Assembly (NCBI RefSeq): GCF_003417065.2
Contig: NZ_QVLT01000004.1
Location: 124,001-188,000 of the forward strand
Direction: 5' to 3'
DNA length: 64,000 bases
DNA from: Hymenobacter lapidiphilus
Lineage (GTDB): Bacteria > Bacteroidota > Bacteroidia > Cytophagales > Hymenobacteraceae
The notes below the pieces were generated by a model. It was given only the letters and a program-made list of their open reading frames with translations. It searched no databases and was not told the DNA's origin. The position numbers and the translations under genes are program-made. Shown piece by piece: positions 46,466 through 54,401 of the stretch (the stretch's first letter is position 1; each line of letters begins with the position of its first letter).

Positions 46466-47338
46466 ATGCCCATCGCCGAATCGGAATTCATCCTCAACAA
46501 AGACGGCAGCGTTTATCACCTCAACCTGCTGCCCGACCATATTTCTGACACCATTATTACCGTTGGCGACCCCGAGCGGGTGCCCAGCGTAAGCGAGCAT
46601 TTCGACTCCATCGAAACCAAAATCCATAAGCGCGAATTCGTAACCCACGTCGGCTACTACAAGGGCAAGCGCATCGCCGTTATCAGTACCGGCATGGGTA
46701 CCGATAACATTGATATTCTGATGAATGAGCTCGATGCGCTGGTCAATATTGACTTCGTGACCCGCGAGGTGCGGCCCCAGGCCGAGCACATCAACCTGCG
46801 CATTGTGCGGGTGGGCACCAGCGGCTCGTTGCAGGCCGATGTGCCGGTGGGCTCGTTGCTGGCCTCTGAGCACGCCGTGGGCCTCGATTCGCTCATGCAG
46901 TTTTACCCGCTCGTAGAAACCGGCCTAGAGATTGAAGTGGCCCAGGGCATCCAGCAGGCTCTGCAGCTGCCCTACCGCCCCTACTGCGTGCGTGGCTCCG
47001 ACCTGCTGCGCGAGCAAATCGGGCACGACATGATTATGGGCAACACGCTCACCTGCCCCGGCTTCTATGCCCCCCAGGGCCGGGTGCTGCGCCTCGATCT
47101 GCGCCTGCCCCACCTCATTGAGGCCTACCAGAACTACCGCTACAACAGCGCCGAGGGCGAGTTCCGGCTCACCAACTTCGAGATGGAAACAGCCGGCTAC
47201 TATGCCCTGGGCCGCATGCTGGGCCACGAGGTACTCTCGCTCAACGCCATCGTGGCCAACCGCGCCACCGGCGAGTTTGCCACCAACGCCGACCAGATTG
47301 TGGGCGACCTGATCCAGAAAACCCTGGACCGGCTCTAG
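46466..47338 (+). CDS. nucleoside phosphorylase (uridine phosphorylase-like)
   Basis: 290 residues of one PNP/UDP fold. VGDPERVPSVSEHF binds phosphate, STGMGTDNIDILMNEL and IVRVGTSGSLQADVPVGSLL form the core, and NFEMETAGYYALGRML is the sugar-binding block. It splits a nucleoside with phosphate to base and ribose-1-phosphate. Base specificity cannot be read with certainty. Ends at a 42-bp perfect palindrome. Confidence 0.85.
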   Translation: MPIAESEFILNKDGSVYHLNLLPDHISDTIITVGDPERVPSVSEHFDSIETKIHKREFVTHVGYYKGKRIAVISTGMGTDNIDILMNELDALVNIDFVTREVRPQAEHINLRIVRVGTSGSLQADVPVGSLLASEHAVGLDSLMQFYPLVETGLEIEVAQGIQQALQLPYRPYCVRGSDLLREQIGHDMIMGNTLTCPGFYAPQGRVLRLDLRLPHLIEAYQNYRYNSAEGEFRLTNFEMETAGYYALGRMLGHEVLSLNAIVANRATGEFATNADQIVGDLIQKTLDRL

Positions 47339-47383
47339 GATCACGGATTAGCGCGGATTTTTTTCGGATTTCCCGGATTTTGT

Positions 47384-47425
47384 GAACGAACAAGGGCGAA
47401 GCAATTGCTTCGCCCTTGTTCGTTC
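47384..47425. terminator. 42-bp perfect palindrome, bidirectional terminator
   Basis: The sequence is its own complement from 47384 to 47425 with no loop, centred on AATT. It lies between two convergent genes. The flanks (TCACGGATTAGCGCGGATTT) resemble dispersed Bacteroidota repeats. Confidence 0.75.
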
Positions 47426-47449
47426 CTTGCTTTTTATTTGGATCGTATT

Positions 47450-48478
47450 TCAGCTCAGGTCGGCCAGGAAAGCCATGGTGTCTACACCGTCGGCGTAGTC
47501 GGCGAGGCCGGGGTGCTGGGCCCGGCCGAAGGCGAAGGAGCCCGGGTACTGTCCGCCGCCTGATACGAGGCACTGGGTTTGGGCCGCCACGTCGGTGAGT
47601 TGGTCGACCTGGTCGACTTCGTTGGTGTAAGTGCTGTAATGCAGCACCGAAATGGGCGACACGAGCCGGGCGCTTTCGGTGAGCAGCAGGAAGCCCGAAT
47701 CGAGGTGTGGCACGGCATTAACAAGCAAGATGCTCTTGTTGTAGTCGTAGTTGTTTTGGTAGCGGTTGTGGTGCAGCGCGTGGTGCCAGGGCTGCAGGGC
47801 ATCGAGCAGCAGCGGGAAATCGTAGCCGACGGGAGCGTATAGCTTGCTCACGTTGCGGCAGCCCAGGCCATAGTAGCGGAAGATGTCGGCGCCCAGCAGG
47901 CCCAGCTCGTGGGGCGTTTCGTGGCCCGTGAGCACGGCTAGGCTGGTGCGGTTGCGCCGGATGATGTGGGGCTTCTTGCCGAAATAGTACTCGAAGTAGC
48001 GGGCCGTGTTGTCGGAGCCGGTGGCAATGAAGGCGTCGGCGGCGTTGAGGCGTTCCACGAGCTGCACGGCCTCGGTGAAGCGGGGCTCGATGCTGGTAAG
48101 CTCCTGCAATATCCAGCGCATGAGCAGCGTATCGTCGGAGCTGAGCTTGGCCAGCAGCTGGTGGCCGCTGAGCAGCACGCACAGCGCATCGTGGAAGCCC
48201 ACCAGCGGAATGTTGCCGGCCATCACCACGCCTACGAGCCGAGGGGCCGGGTCGGGCTCGGGCCGGTAGCGGCCGGCCCACTGGCGCAGGGGCTCCTCGC
48301 GGAGCATTTCGGCTATGCTTTCGAGGGCGGCGCGCACGTTGGGCGCGTCAAACCAAGGATTGTTGTTGCGGGCGCGGATGGAAAGTTCGGTTAGCTCCTC
48401 GGCCTGAGCCGGGGCGAGCAAAGCGGCGAGGCGCTGGCCCAGGGCCACAAAAGCGGCAAGGCGGTCGGCGTGCATCAT
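47450..48478 (-). CDS. acyl-CoA reductase (LuxC-like)
   Basis: 342 residues from ATG 48478; the frame is open upstream into the ferredoxin gene, which is not credible as coding. LVGVVMAGNIPLVGFHDALCVLLSG is the nucleotide-binding region, FIATGSDNTARYFEYYF and FRYYGLGCRNVSKLYAP hold the conserved glycines and the active-site cysteine. It reduces acyl-CoA to aldehyde with NAD(P)H. Divergent from the ferredoxin gene, and they may work in one pathway. Confidence 0.85.
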   Translation of the reverse strand: MMHADRLAAFVALGQRLAALLAPAQAEELTELSIRARNNNPWFDAPNVRAALESIAEMLREEPLRQWAGRYRPEPDPAPRLVGVVMAGNIPLVGFHDALCVLLSGHQLLAKLSSDDTLLMRWILQELTSIEPRFTEAVQLVERLNAADAFIATGSDNTARYFEYYFGKKPHIIRRNRTSLAVLTGHETPHELGLLGADIFRYYGLGCRNVSKLYAPVGYDFPLLLDALQPWHHALHHNRYQNNYDYNKSILLVNAVPHLDSGFLLLTESARLVSPISVLHYSTYTNEVDQVDQLTDVAAQTQCLVSGGGQYPGSFAFGRAQHPGLADYADGVDTMAFLADLS

Positions 48479-48592
48479 GGAAAGACAGAGCTGAAAGAGC
48501 AGGAGGGAAGGAAAAATGGTCGGCAAGTGCGAAAAACAAAATCGGCGGCCCGAAATTACATAGCATATATCAAGGGGTGTACAGGTAATCCC

Positions 48593-48600
48593 TACTTTTG
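48593..48600 (+). promoter_or_regulatory. -7 box of the ferredoxin gene
   Basis: TACTTTTG fits TAnnTTTG, 84 bases before the ATG at 48677. Confidence 0.5.
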
Positions 48601-48676
48601 CCTTTCCGTATCCTGCCTCCGGCCGCTTACGTACCTTGCATACCCGATTTTCTCTCCCTAACGATTCCCCGAGGCT

Positions 48677-49027
48677 ATGGCCATCATGATAACCGACGAG
48701 TGCATCAACTGTGGTGCCTGCGAACCGGAATGCCCCAACACTGCTATTTACGAAGGTGGTGCCGCCTGGCGCTGGGCCGACGGCACCAGCCTGAAAGACG
48801 TGCAGCTCGACGGCGGCCAGACCGTAGTGGGCGTAGCGCCCCAAACGCCGGTTTCCGACGAGTACTATTACATCGTATCGGATAAGTGCACCGAGTGCGT
48901 GGGTTTCCACGAGGAGCCCCAGTGCGCCGCCGTCTGCCCCGTCGACTGCTGCGTGGACGACCCCGACTACCGCGAATCGCAGGAAAAGCTGCTCGCCAAG
49001 AAGCAGTGGCTTCACCAGGAGGCCTAA
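48677..49027 (+). CDS. 2[4Fe-4S] ferredoxin
   Basis: 116 residues. Cluster motif [12 protein letters not shown] (C-x2-C-x2-C-x3-C) and a second [21 protein letters not shown] with a wider spacing, the layout of the YfhL/Bacteroidota-type ferredoxin. It carries electrons in the cytoplasm. A start at the fourth codon (48686) is also possible. Divergent from the acyl-CoA reductase gene. Ends at a long hairpin. Confidence 0.92.
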   Translation: MAIMITDECINCGACEPECPNTAIYEGGAAWRWADGTSLKDVQLDGGQTVVGVAPQTPVSDEYYYIVSDKCTECVGFHEEPQCAAVCPVDCCVDDPDYRESQEKLLAKKQWLHQEA

Positions 49028-49049
49028 AAAGAGTTCGTGCTCAGCTCAG

Positions 49050-49114
49050 AATCAACCGAAGCGAAAGCCCCTGATACCAGCACGGATGTCAGGGGCTTTG
49101 CGCTTCGGCTGATT
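49050..49114 (+). terminator. terminator of the ferredoxin gene
   Basis: Long arms (49050-49074, 49089-49114) pair with one bulge and a mismatch around a 14-base loop. Lies 22 bases after the stop. Confidence 0.65.
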
Positions 49115-49180
49115 CTGTGGCTCTGAAAGGGACAACTCCGCTTCGCTGTCTGCCGGGTATTTCGGCCTCACCTGTGCGGC

Positions 49181-50344
49181 TTAGGTGCCGCAGTTGAAAT
49201 ACTTATCGTGGGCTGATTCGGGGATGAGGCGGAATTGACTGAGCAGCATGATGGGCCAGCGGAGGCGGCGGATAAGCGCGTAGTTGTTGGGGTAGGAGCG
49301 GAAGGTGGTGGGTGACGTGGCCACAATTTGCTCGAACTCCTCGCGGCTCAGGCCCAGACGCTTGATGCAGAGGTTGATGACCTTCTCATCCTCGATGCTG
49401 TTGATATGCCGCACCTTCTCCAGCGCCTCAGTCCGCGGTAGCTGCCCCGAGCGGACAAGGGCCGAATAGTTGAATAGCCGACGGTCGATGTTGAATTTGG
49501 TGCGGTTGAGGTAGTAGATGACGCTTTGGTAGAGGTCGTCGAAGTAATGGGCGCCGGGGTTCACCCAATCGAGCTCCTTTTGCAGCAGCTCGTCTACATC
49601 GGCGCGCACGTAATCCACGTGATAGAGCAACGTGACGGTTTTGATGCGGCGGATGAAGGCGTAGTAGAACATTTCCTTCAGATCGAGGTGGAAGCCCGGG
49701 TCGGCAGGTTTCCAGGGGCGTAGCGGCACGGTGCCAAACTGCTTGTGCACGGCCTTCAGGTACTTGCCGTCGAGGTAGTTCCAGCTCAGCGGCGCAATGC
49801 CCTCGGTGCGAAACGACTGCCCGATAATGATGCGCTGAATGCCTTCCTTGGCGGCCACGCCGTAGAGGGCTGTGGCAATGCCTACATCGGTGCCCTGCTC
49901 CATATCGGGCACCGAAGCCTTCAGAAAGGCAATCTTAAGGTCTTTGGATTCGCGCCAGTCGGAGGTGATGGTACGCATTTCCACGCCCAGCTTGCGGCAG
50001 GCCTTGGCCATATTCTCGCCGGCTATGGGGTTGCCGAAACCGTCGTTGAAATGAACTGCCAGCGGGCGTAGTCCCAGCTTTACCACGCAGTACCAGAGCG
50101 TAAACGACGAGTCGCGGCCCCCACTAACGCCTAGTACGCAGTCGTAGGGGCGGCCCCGTCCGAGGCGCTTCATGTCGGCCGTCATGGCCTGTACGTGCCG
50201 TTCGCCGGCCTCGCCCAACGGGCAGGCGCGGTCCATTTTGTCGTGCAGCTTGCAGAAGTTACACTCCCCCCGGGCATCGAAAACAATGCCGGGTACGGTA
50301 GTGTCCATAATGCAGCGGCTGCATTGCTGGTAGAGGTCGGCCAT
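49181..50344 (-). CDS. N-acetyl sugar amidotransferase, PP-loop type
   Basis: 387 residues. The N-terminus has a zinc-like C-x2-C pair (CSRCIMD, CNFC), then the PP-loop VLGVSGGRDSS that binds ATP. This is the family that makes acetamidino sugars for O-antigens (WbpG/LegG-type), with ammonia from a partner. No HisH/HisF homologues are in the window; the next upstream gene in the operon, 52 bases away, is a nitrilase-family amidase. Length is normal. Confidence 0.85.
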   Translation of the reverse strand: MADLYQQCSRCIMDTTVPGIVFDARGECNFCKLHDKMDRACPLGEAGERHVQAMTADMKRLGRGRPYDCVLGVSGGRDSSFTLWYCVVKLGLRPLAVHFNDGFGNPIAGENMAKACRKLGVEMRTITSDWRESKDLKIAFLKASVPDMEQGTDVGIATALYGVAAKEGIQRIIIGQSFRTEGIAPLSWNYLDGKYLKAVHKQFGTVPLRPWKPADPGFHLDLKEMFYYAFIRRIKTVTLLYHVDYVRADVDELLQKELDWVNPGAHYFDDLYQSVIYYLNRTKFNIDRRLFNYSALVRSGQLPRTEALEKVRHINSIEDEKVINLCIKRLGLSREEFEQIVATSPTTFRSYPNNYALIRRLRWPIMLLSQFRLIPESAHDKYFNCGT

Positions 50345-50396
50345 TCAAAAACAGTAGCGTGAGAGTCGAAATGCGGGGTAGGGGAATGTTGGTAGG

Positions 50397-51338
50397 TTAA
50401 CGGGTGGGGGCTGGCAGTTCATCGAGCCGAAAGCCCTTGCGGGCCAGCATCTGCCCGATTTGAGTGCCTTGTTCGGCGCGTACCGGCCGGGGCAGATCGG
50501 CTACCACGAGCTGGCCGGCAAACTCGTTGAACACGCCCTGGGCCCGGATGCCGCCCGCATCGACGGCCAGCGAGCAGCCGATGCTCTTTTTGCCCTCGTA
50601 GGGCCCGCCCACAATGTAGCCCACCGACGTGGTGCCCACCACGCTCACGTTATAGAGCTGGGCCAGAATGGAATAGGGCTTGATCCACTTTTCGCTGTAC
50701 GGGTCGTGCTCCTCGGTGATGGAGTAATCCACGGTCCAGGACGAAGGGGAGAGGATAAACTCGGCCCCCATACGGGCCAGCGTGTGACCGATGGCCAGAC
50801 CGTCGAGGAAGTTGTCGGCGCAGATGTTGACGCCGATTTTGCCCAGCGGCGTGTCCACTACATTTAGCGTCTGGCCCACTGCATAGAAAGGCAGCTCAAC
50901 TTCTAGCAGGTTGATCTTGTGGTATTTGCAGATGATGTCGCCGGATGGGTTGATGAGCAGGGCGGCGTTGTAGTTGCGGCCGTCGGGCGCGCGCTCGGTG
51001 AGGCCGGCGCACACGTAGAGGCCGTGCTGGCGGGCGGCCTCGCAAAGGCGGTCGGAGTAGAGGCCGGGAATGGGTTGGGCCTCGGTGAGGGCGCTGGGGT
51101 GCGTCCAGGCGAAATCGAGGGTTTCGGGCAGCAGCACCAGCTCGCAGCCCTGGGCGGCGGCATCGGCCATCATCTGCTCGGCCCGGAATAGGTTGCGCTC
51201 GGGCTCGCCGCCCTCTACCAGCAGCTGGCCCAGGCCCACGCGCAATGAGCCGGCAAAAGCCGGGGCCGTAGGCAGCACGGCAGACGGGGGCGTAGCTGGC
51301 CGGGCAGCGGAAGGTTTGCGGAAGGTGAAAAGAGCCAT
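50397..51338 (-). CDS. carbon-nitrogen hydrolase (nitrilase superfamily)
   Basis: 313 residues. The catalytic triad is visible: E in LVLLPETLDF, K in CKYHKINL, C in VNICADNF. It hydrolyses amides or nitriles. The first 40 residues are a Pro/Ala-rich extension. The gene is 52 bases upstream of the PP-loop amidotransferase on the same strand, so they are probably one operon. In glutamine-dependent NAD synthetase the same two folds form an ammonia-passing unit. Confidence 0.85.
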   Translation of the reverse strand: MALFTFRKPSAARPATPPSAVLPTAPAFAGSLRVGLGQLLVEGGEPERNLFRAEQMMADAAAQGCELVLLPETLDFAWTHPSALTEAQPIPGLYSDRLCEAARQHGLYVCAGLTERAPDGRNYNAALLINPSGDIICKYHKINLLEVELPFYAVGQTLNVVDTPLGKIGVNICADNFLDGLAIGHTLARMGAEFILSPSSWTVDYSITEEHDPYSEKWIKPYSILAQLYNVSVVGTTSVGYIVGGPYEGKKSIGCSLAVDAGGIRAQGVFNEFAGQLVVADLPRPVRAEQGTQIGQMLARKGFRLDELPAPTR

Positions 51339-51520
51339 AGGCCAGCAGAAGCGACGACGAAAGCAGAGAAATGGCCTACAGAAAGGGCTTCCAGCAGAAG
51401 CACCACCCTCTAATATTCTACAGAAGCTTCAAAAATAAACAATCGACACGGTTGTAACACCCCCTACAGCCAGGAAAGGCCAAGTAATTCCGGTAGTTTC
51501 CGGCCCCGGCCCGAAATAGC

Positions 51521-51528
51521 TACTTTTG
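51521..51528 (+). promoter_or_regulatory. -7 box of valS
   Basis: TACTTTTG fits TAnnTTTG, with GTTTC about 20 bases upstream, and lies 39 bases before the ATG at 51560. Confidence 0.5.
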
Positions 51529-51559
51529 TGCCCGTATTCGCCCCGATTTTTCCCGACCG

Positions 51560-54268
51560 ATGACCATCGCCAAAACCTATACGCCCGCCGACGTTGAAGC
51601 CAAATGGTACCAGCGCTGGCAGGAGCAGGGCTTTTTCAAAGCCAAGGCCAACCCCCGCAAGCAGCCCTACTCGGTCGTGATTCCGCCGCCCAACGTGACG
51701 GGCGTGCTGCACATGGGCCACATGCTCAATAATACCATTCAGGATGTGCTGGTGCGCCGGGCCCGGATGCAGGGCTTCGAGGCCTGCTGGGTGCCCGGCA
51801 CCGACCACGCCTCCATTGCCACCGAGGCTAAAGTAGTGGCCTTGCTCAAGGAGCAGGGCATCGAGAAAAAGGACCTGACCCGGGAGCAGTTTCTGGAGCA
51901 CGCCTTTGCCTGGAAGGAAAAGTACGGCGGCATTATTCTCGAGCAGCTCAAGCAACTGGGCGCCTCCTGCGACTGGGACCGGACCCGCTTCACGATGGAG
52001 CCCGCCCTGACCGACGCGGTGCTGCGCGTATTCGTCGACCTGCACCAGAAGGGCCTCATCTACCGCGGCGTACGCATGGTCAACTGGGACCCGCTGGGCC
52101 AAACCGCCCTGTCCGACGAGGAGGTTATCCCGAAGGACGTGATGGCGAAGATGTACTACCTGAAGTACGAGATAGTAGGAGCAACAAGCTCCAAGCCACA
52201 AGCTGCAAGTGCAGAAGCAGACAAACAGAACGAAAGCTTGCCGCTTGAGGCTGACAGCTTGCAACTCACAATAGCTACTTCCCGCCCGGAAACCATTATG
52301 GCCGACGTGGCGGTGGCGGTGAACCCGAACGACCCGCGGTATCAGCACCTGATTGGGCAGAAGCTGCGGATTCCGCTGCTGGGCCGCGAAATTCCGGTTA
52401 TTGCCGACGAGTACGTGAGCATCGATTTCGGGACCGGGGCACTGAAGGTGACGCCGGCCCACGATTTGAACGACTACGAGCTGGGCGTGAAGCACAACCT
52501 GCCCGTCATCGACATTCTCAACAACGACGGCACGCTCAATGAAAAAGCGGTGCTGTATGTGGGCCAGGAGCGCTTTGCGGCCCGCCGCAACATCGTGAAG
52601 GACCTGGAGGAAGCCGGCCATTTGGTGAAGGTAGAGGAGTACGCCAGCATCGTGCAGACCTCGGAGCGCACCAAGGCTGTAATTGAGCCGCGGCTGAGCA
52701 TGCAGTGGTTCATGAAGATGGAGCACCTGGCTAAGCCCGCCCTGGAAGTAGTCGAGAACGATACCGTGCAGCTGCACCCGGCCAAGTTCAAGAACACCTA
52801 CCGGGTGTGGATGGAGAACGTGCGCGACTGGTGCATCTCGCGCCAACTGTGGTGGGGCCAGCAGATTCCGGCCTACTACCTGCCCGACGGCACCTACGTG
52901 GTGGCCCTCACGCCCGACGAGGCGCTGGCCCAGGCCCGCCAGCAGCCCGGCAACGAGGCCTTGACGGCCGCCGATTTGCGCCAGGATGAGGACGTGCTCG
53001 ATACCTGGTTTTCGTCGTGGCTGTGGCCGATTTCGGTGTTTGATGGGTTTGAGGACCCCGATAATGCTGACGTCAACTACTTCTACCCGACCAACGACCT
53101 GGTAACCGGCCCCGATATTCTGTTTTTCTGGGTAGCCCGCATGATTATGGCCGGCCTGGAGTTTCGCAAGGAGGTGCCGTTCAAAAACGTGTACCTGACG
53201 GGTATTGTGCGCGACACCCAGGGCCGCAAGATGAGCAAGCAGCTCGGCAACTCGCCCGACCCGCTCGACCTGATTGCCCAGTTCGGGGCCGATGGCGTGC
53301 GTACCGGCATGCTGTTCTCGGCCCCGGCCGGCAACGATTTGCTGTACGATGAGAAGCTGGTGGAGCAGGGTCGAAACTTTACCAACAAGCTCTGGAATGC
53401 CTTCCGCCTGAGCCAGGGCTGGGAGGTAGATACCGCGCTGCCCTTCGCCAACGACAAGGCCGTGGAGTGGTTCGGGGCCCGCCTGCAGGCGGCCATTGCC
53501 GAGATGGACGAGCACTTTACGAAGTTCCGGATTTCGGATGCGCTCATGACGGTGTATAAGCTGGTCTGGGACGACTACTGCTCGGTGTATTTGGAGATGA
53601 TCAAGCCCGCTTACCAGGCTCCCATCGACCCCGAAACCCTGCGCCACACTAGCGCCTACCTCGAAACGCTGCTACGCCTGCTGCACCCGTTTATGCCCTT
53701 CATCACGGAGGAAATCTGGCATGAGCTGAAGGAGCGCGGCCCGAAAGAGTACGCCTGCGTGGCTGCTTGGCCCAAGCCTCATCCCGTGGCCGACGCGCCC
53801 GCGCTGCTGGCCCGCATGGCTCAGGCGCTGGAAATCGTGGGCGGCGTGCGCACCATCCGCAACCAGAAGGGCCTCGGCCCCAACAAGCCCCTGCTGCTGG
53901 CCGCCAAAACCACCGACGCCACGCTGCAAAGCCTGTTGACCGACTACGCCGGTATCATCCGCAAGCTTGCCGCCCTCACCGATATTTCGGTGGTGGAGGC
54001 CGCCCCGGCCGCGGCCGTAGGTTTCGTGGCCGGCGGCGCCGAGTTCTTCGTGCCCCTCGAAGGCCAGATTGACCTCGGAGCCGAAAAGGAGCGCTTGCTA
54101 AAGGAGCTGGAATACGCCCAGGGTTTCCGCGACTCGGTGAGCAAAAAGCTGAGCAACGAGAAATTCGTGGCCAACGCCAAGCCCGAGCTGGTGGAGCGCG
54201 AGCGGCAGAAGCTGGCCGACGCCGAAGCCAACATGGCGGCGCTTGAGCAGCAGCTGGCGGGACTATAG
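51560..54268 (+). CDS. valS: valine-tRNA ligase with an inserted segment
   Basis: 902 residues. HMGH at 51-54 and KMSKQ at 557-561 are the class I signature motifs. The editing domain starts about residue 235 (TIATSRPETIMADVAVAVNP), the anticodon-binding domain follows the catalytic core, and the C-terminal coiled-coil ends at 902. It loads valine on tRNA-Val and edits Thr. Residues about 208-235 are an extra segment of low complexity, coded by a palindromic element (52178-52267). Confidence 0.95.
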   Translation: MTIAKTYTPADVEAKWYQRWQEQGFFKAKANPRKQPYSVVIPPPNVTGVLHMGHMLNNTIQDVLVRRARMQGFEACWVPGTDHASIATEAKVVALLKEQGIEKKDLTREQFLEHAFAWKEKYGGIILEQLKQLGASCDWDRTRFTMEPALTDAVLRVFVDLHQKGLIYRGVRMVNWDPLGQTALSDEEVIPKDVMAKMYYLKYEIVGATSSKPQAASAEADKQNESLPLEADSLQLTIATSRPETIMADVAVAVNPNDPRYQHLIGQKLRIPLLGREIPVIADEYVSIDFGTGALKVTPAHDLNDYELGVKHNLPVIDILNNDGTLNEKAVLYVGQERFAARRNIVKDLEEAGHLVKVEEYASIVQTSERTKAVIEPRLSMQWFMKMEHLAKPALEVVENDTVQLHPAKFKNTYRVWMENVRDWCISRQLWWGQQIPAYYLPDGTYVVALTPDEALAQARQQPGNEALTAADLRQDEDVLDTWFSSWLWPISVFDGFEDPDNADVNYFYPTNDLVTGPDILFFWVARMIMAGLEFRKEVPFKNVYLTGIVRDTQGRKMSKQLGNSPDPLDLIAQFGADGVRTGMLFSAPAGNDLLYDEKLVEQGRNFTNKLWNAFRLSQGWEVDTALPFANDKAVEWFGARLQAAIAEMDEHFTKFRISDALMTVYKLVWDDYCSVYLEMIKPAYQAPIDPETLRHTSAYLETLLRLLHPFMPFITEEIWHELKERGPKEYACVAAWPKPHPVADAPALLARMAQALEIVGGVRTIRNQKGLGPNKPLLLAAKTTDATLQSLLTDYAGIIRKLAALTDISVVEAAPAAAVGFVAGGAEFFVPLEGQIDLGAEKERLLKELEYAQGFRDSVSKKLSNEKFVANAKPELVERERQKLADAEANMAALEQQLAGL
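52178..52267. repeat. palindromic element in frame inside valS
   Basis: CAAGC-type left half (52183-52211) and GCTTG-type right half (52232-52267) form an imperfect palindrome. AGCCACAAGCTGCAAG is identical to the intergenic element at 43100. It codes for 28 residues of the form ATSSKPQAASAEADKQNE. Confidence 0.7.
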
Positions 54269-54293
54269 AACTCGTTCGTTTGTGCAGATCAGG

Positions 54294-54324
54294 CCAGCCG
54301 GTTGCTCGTTGAGCGGCCGGCTGG
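54294..54324 (+). terminator. terminator of valS
   Basis: CCAGCCGG (54294-54301) and CCGGCTGG (54317-54324) pair, with an inner GCTC/GAGC stem, followed by a T-run. Confidence 0.75.
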
Positions 54325-54388
54325 TTTTGTTTAACCGGTATATAGGTCCGTAGAACAGGGGGAGACGTATTATCGCAACACTGCTATA

Positions 54389-54396
54389 TATATTTG
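54389..54396 (+). promoter_or_regulatory. -7 box of the histidine kinase gene
   Basis: TATATTTG fits TAnnTTTG and ends 5 bases before the GTG start at 54402, so the mRNA would be nearly leaderless. Confidence 0.4.
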
Positions 54397-54401
54397 GCGC
54401 A

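Noticed and set aside
48479..49015. Upstream extension of the acyl-CoA reductase frame
   Set aside because: It is antisense to the ferredoxin gene and lacks family similarity; LuxC-type proteins start at about 48478.
51464..53647. 727-codon minus-strand frame across valS
   Set aside because: A GC-rich antisense shadow; the plus strand codes for a complete ValRS with all motifs.
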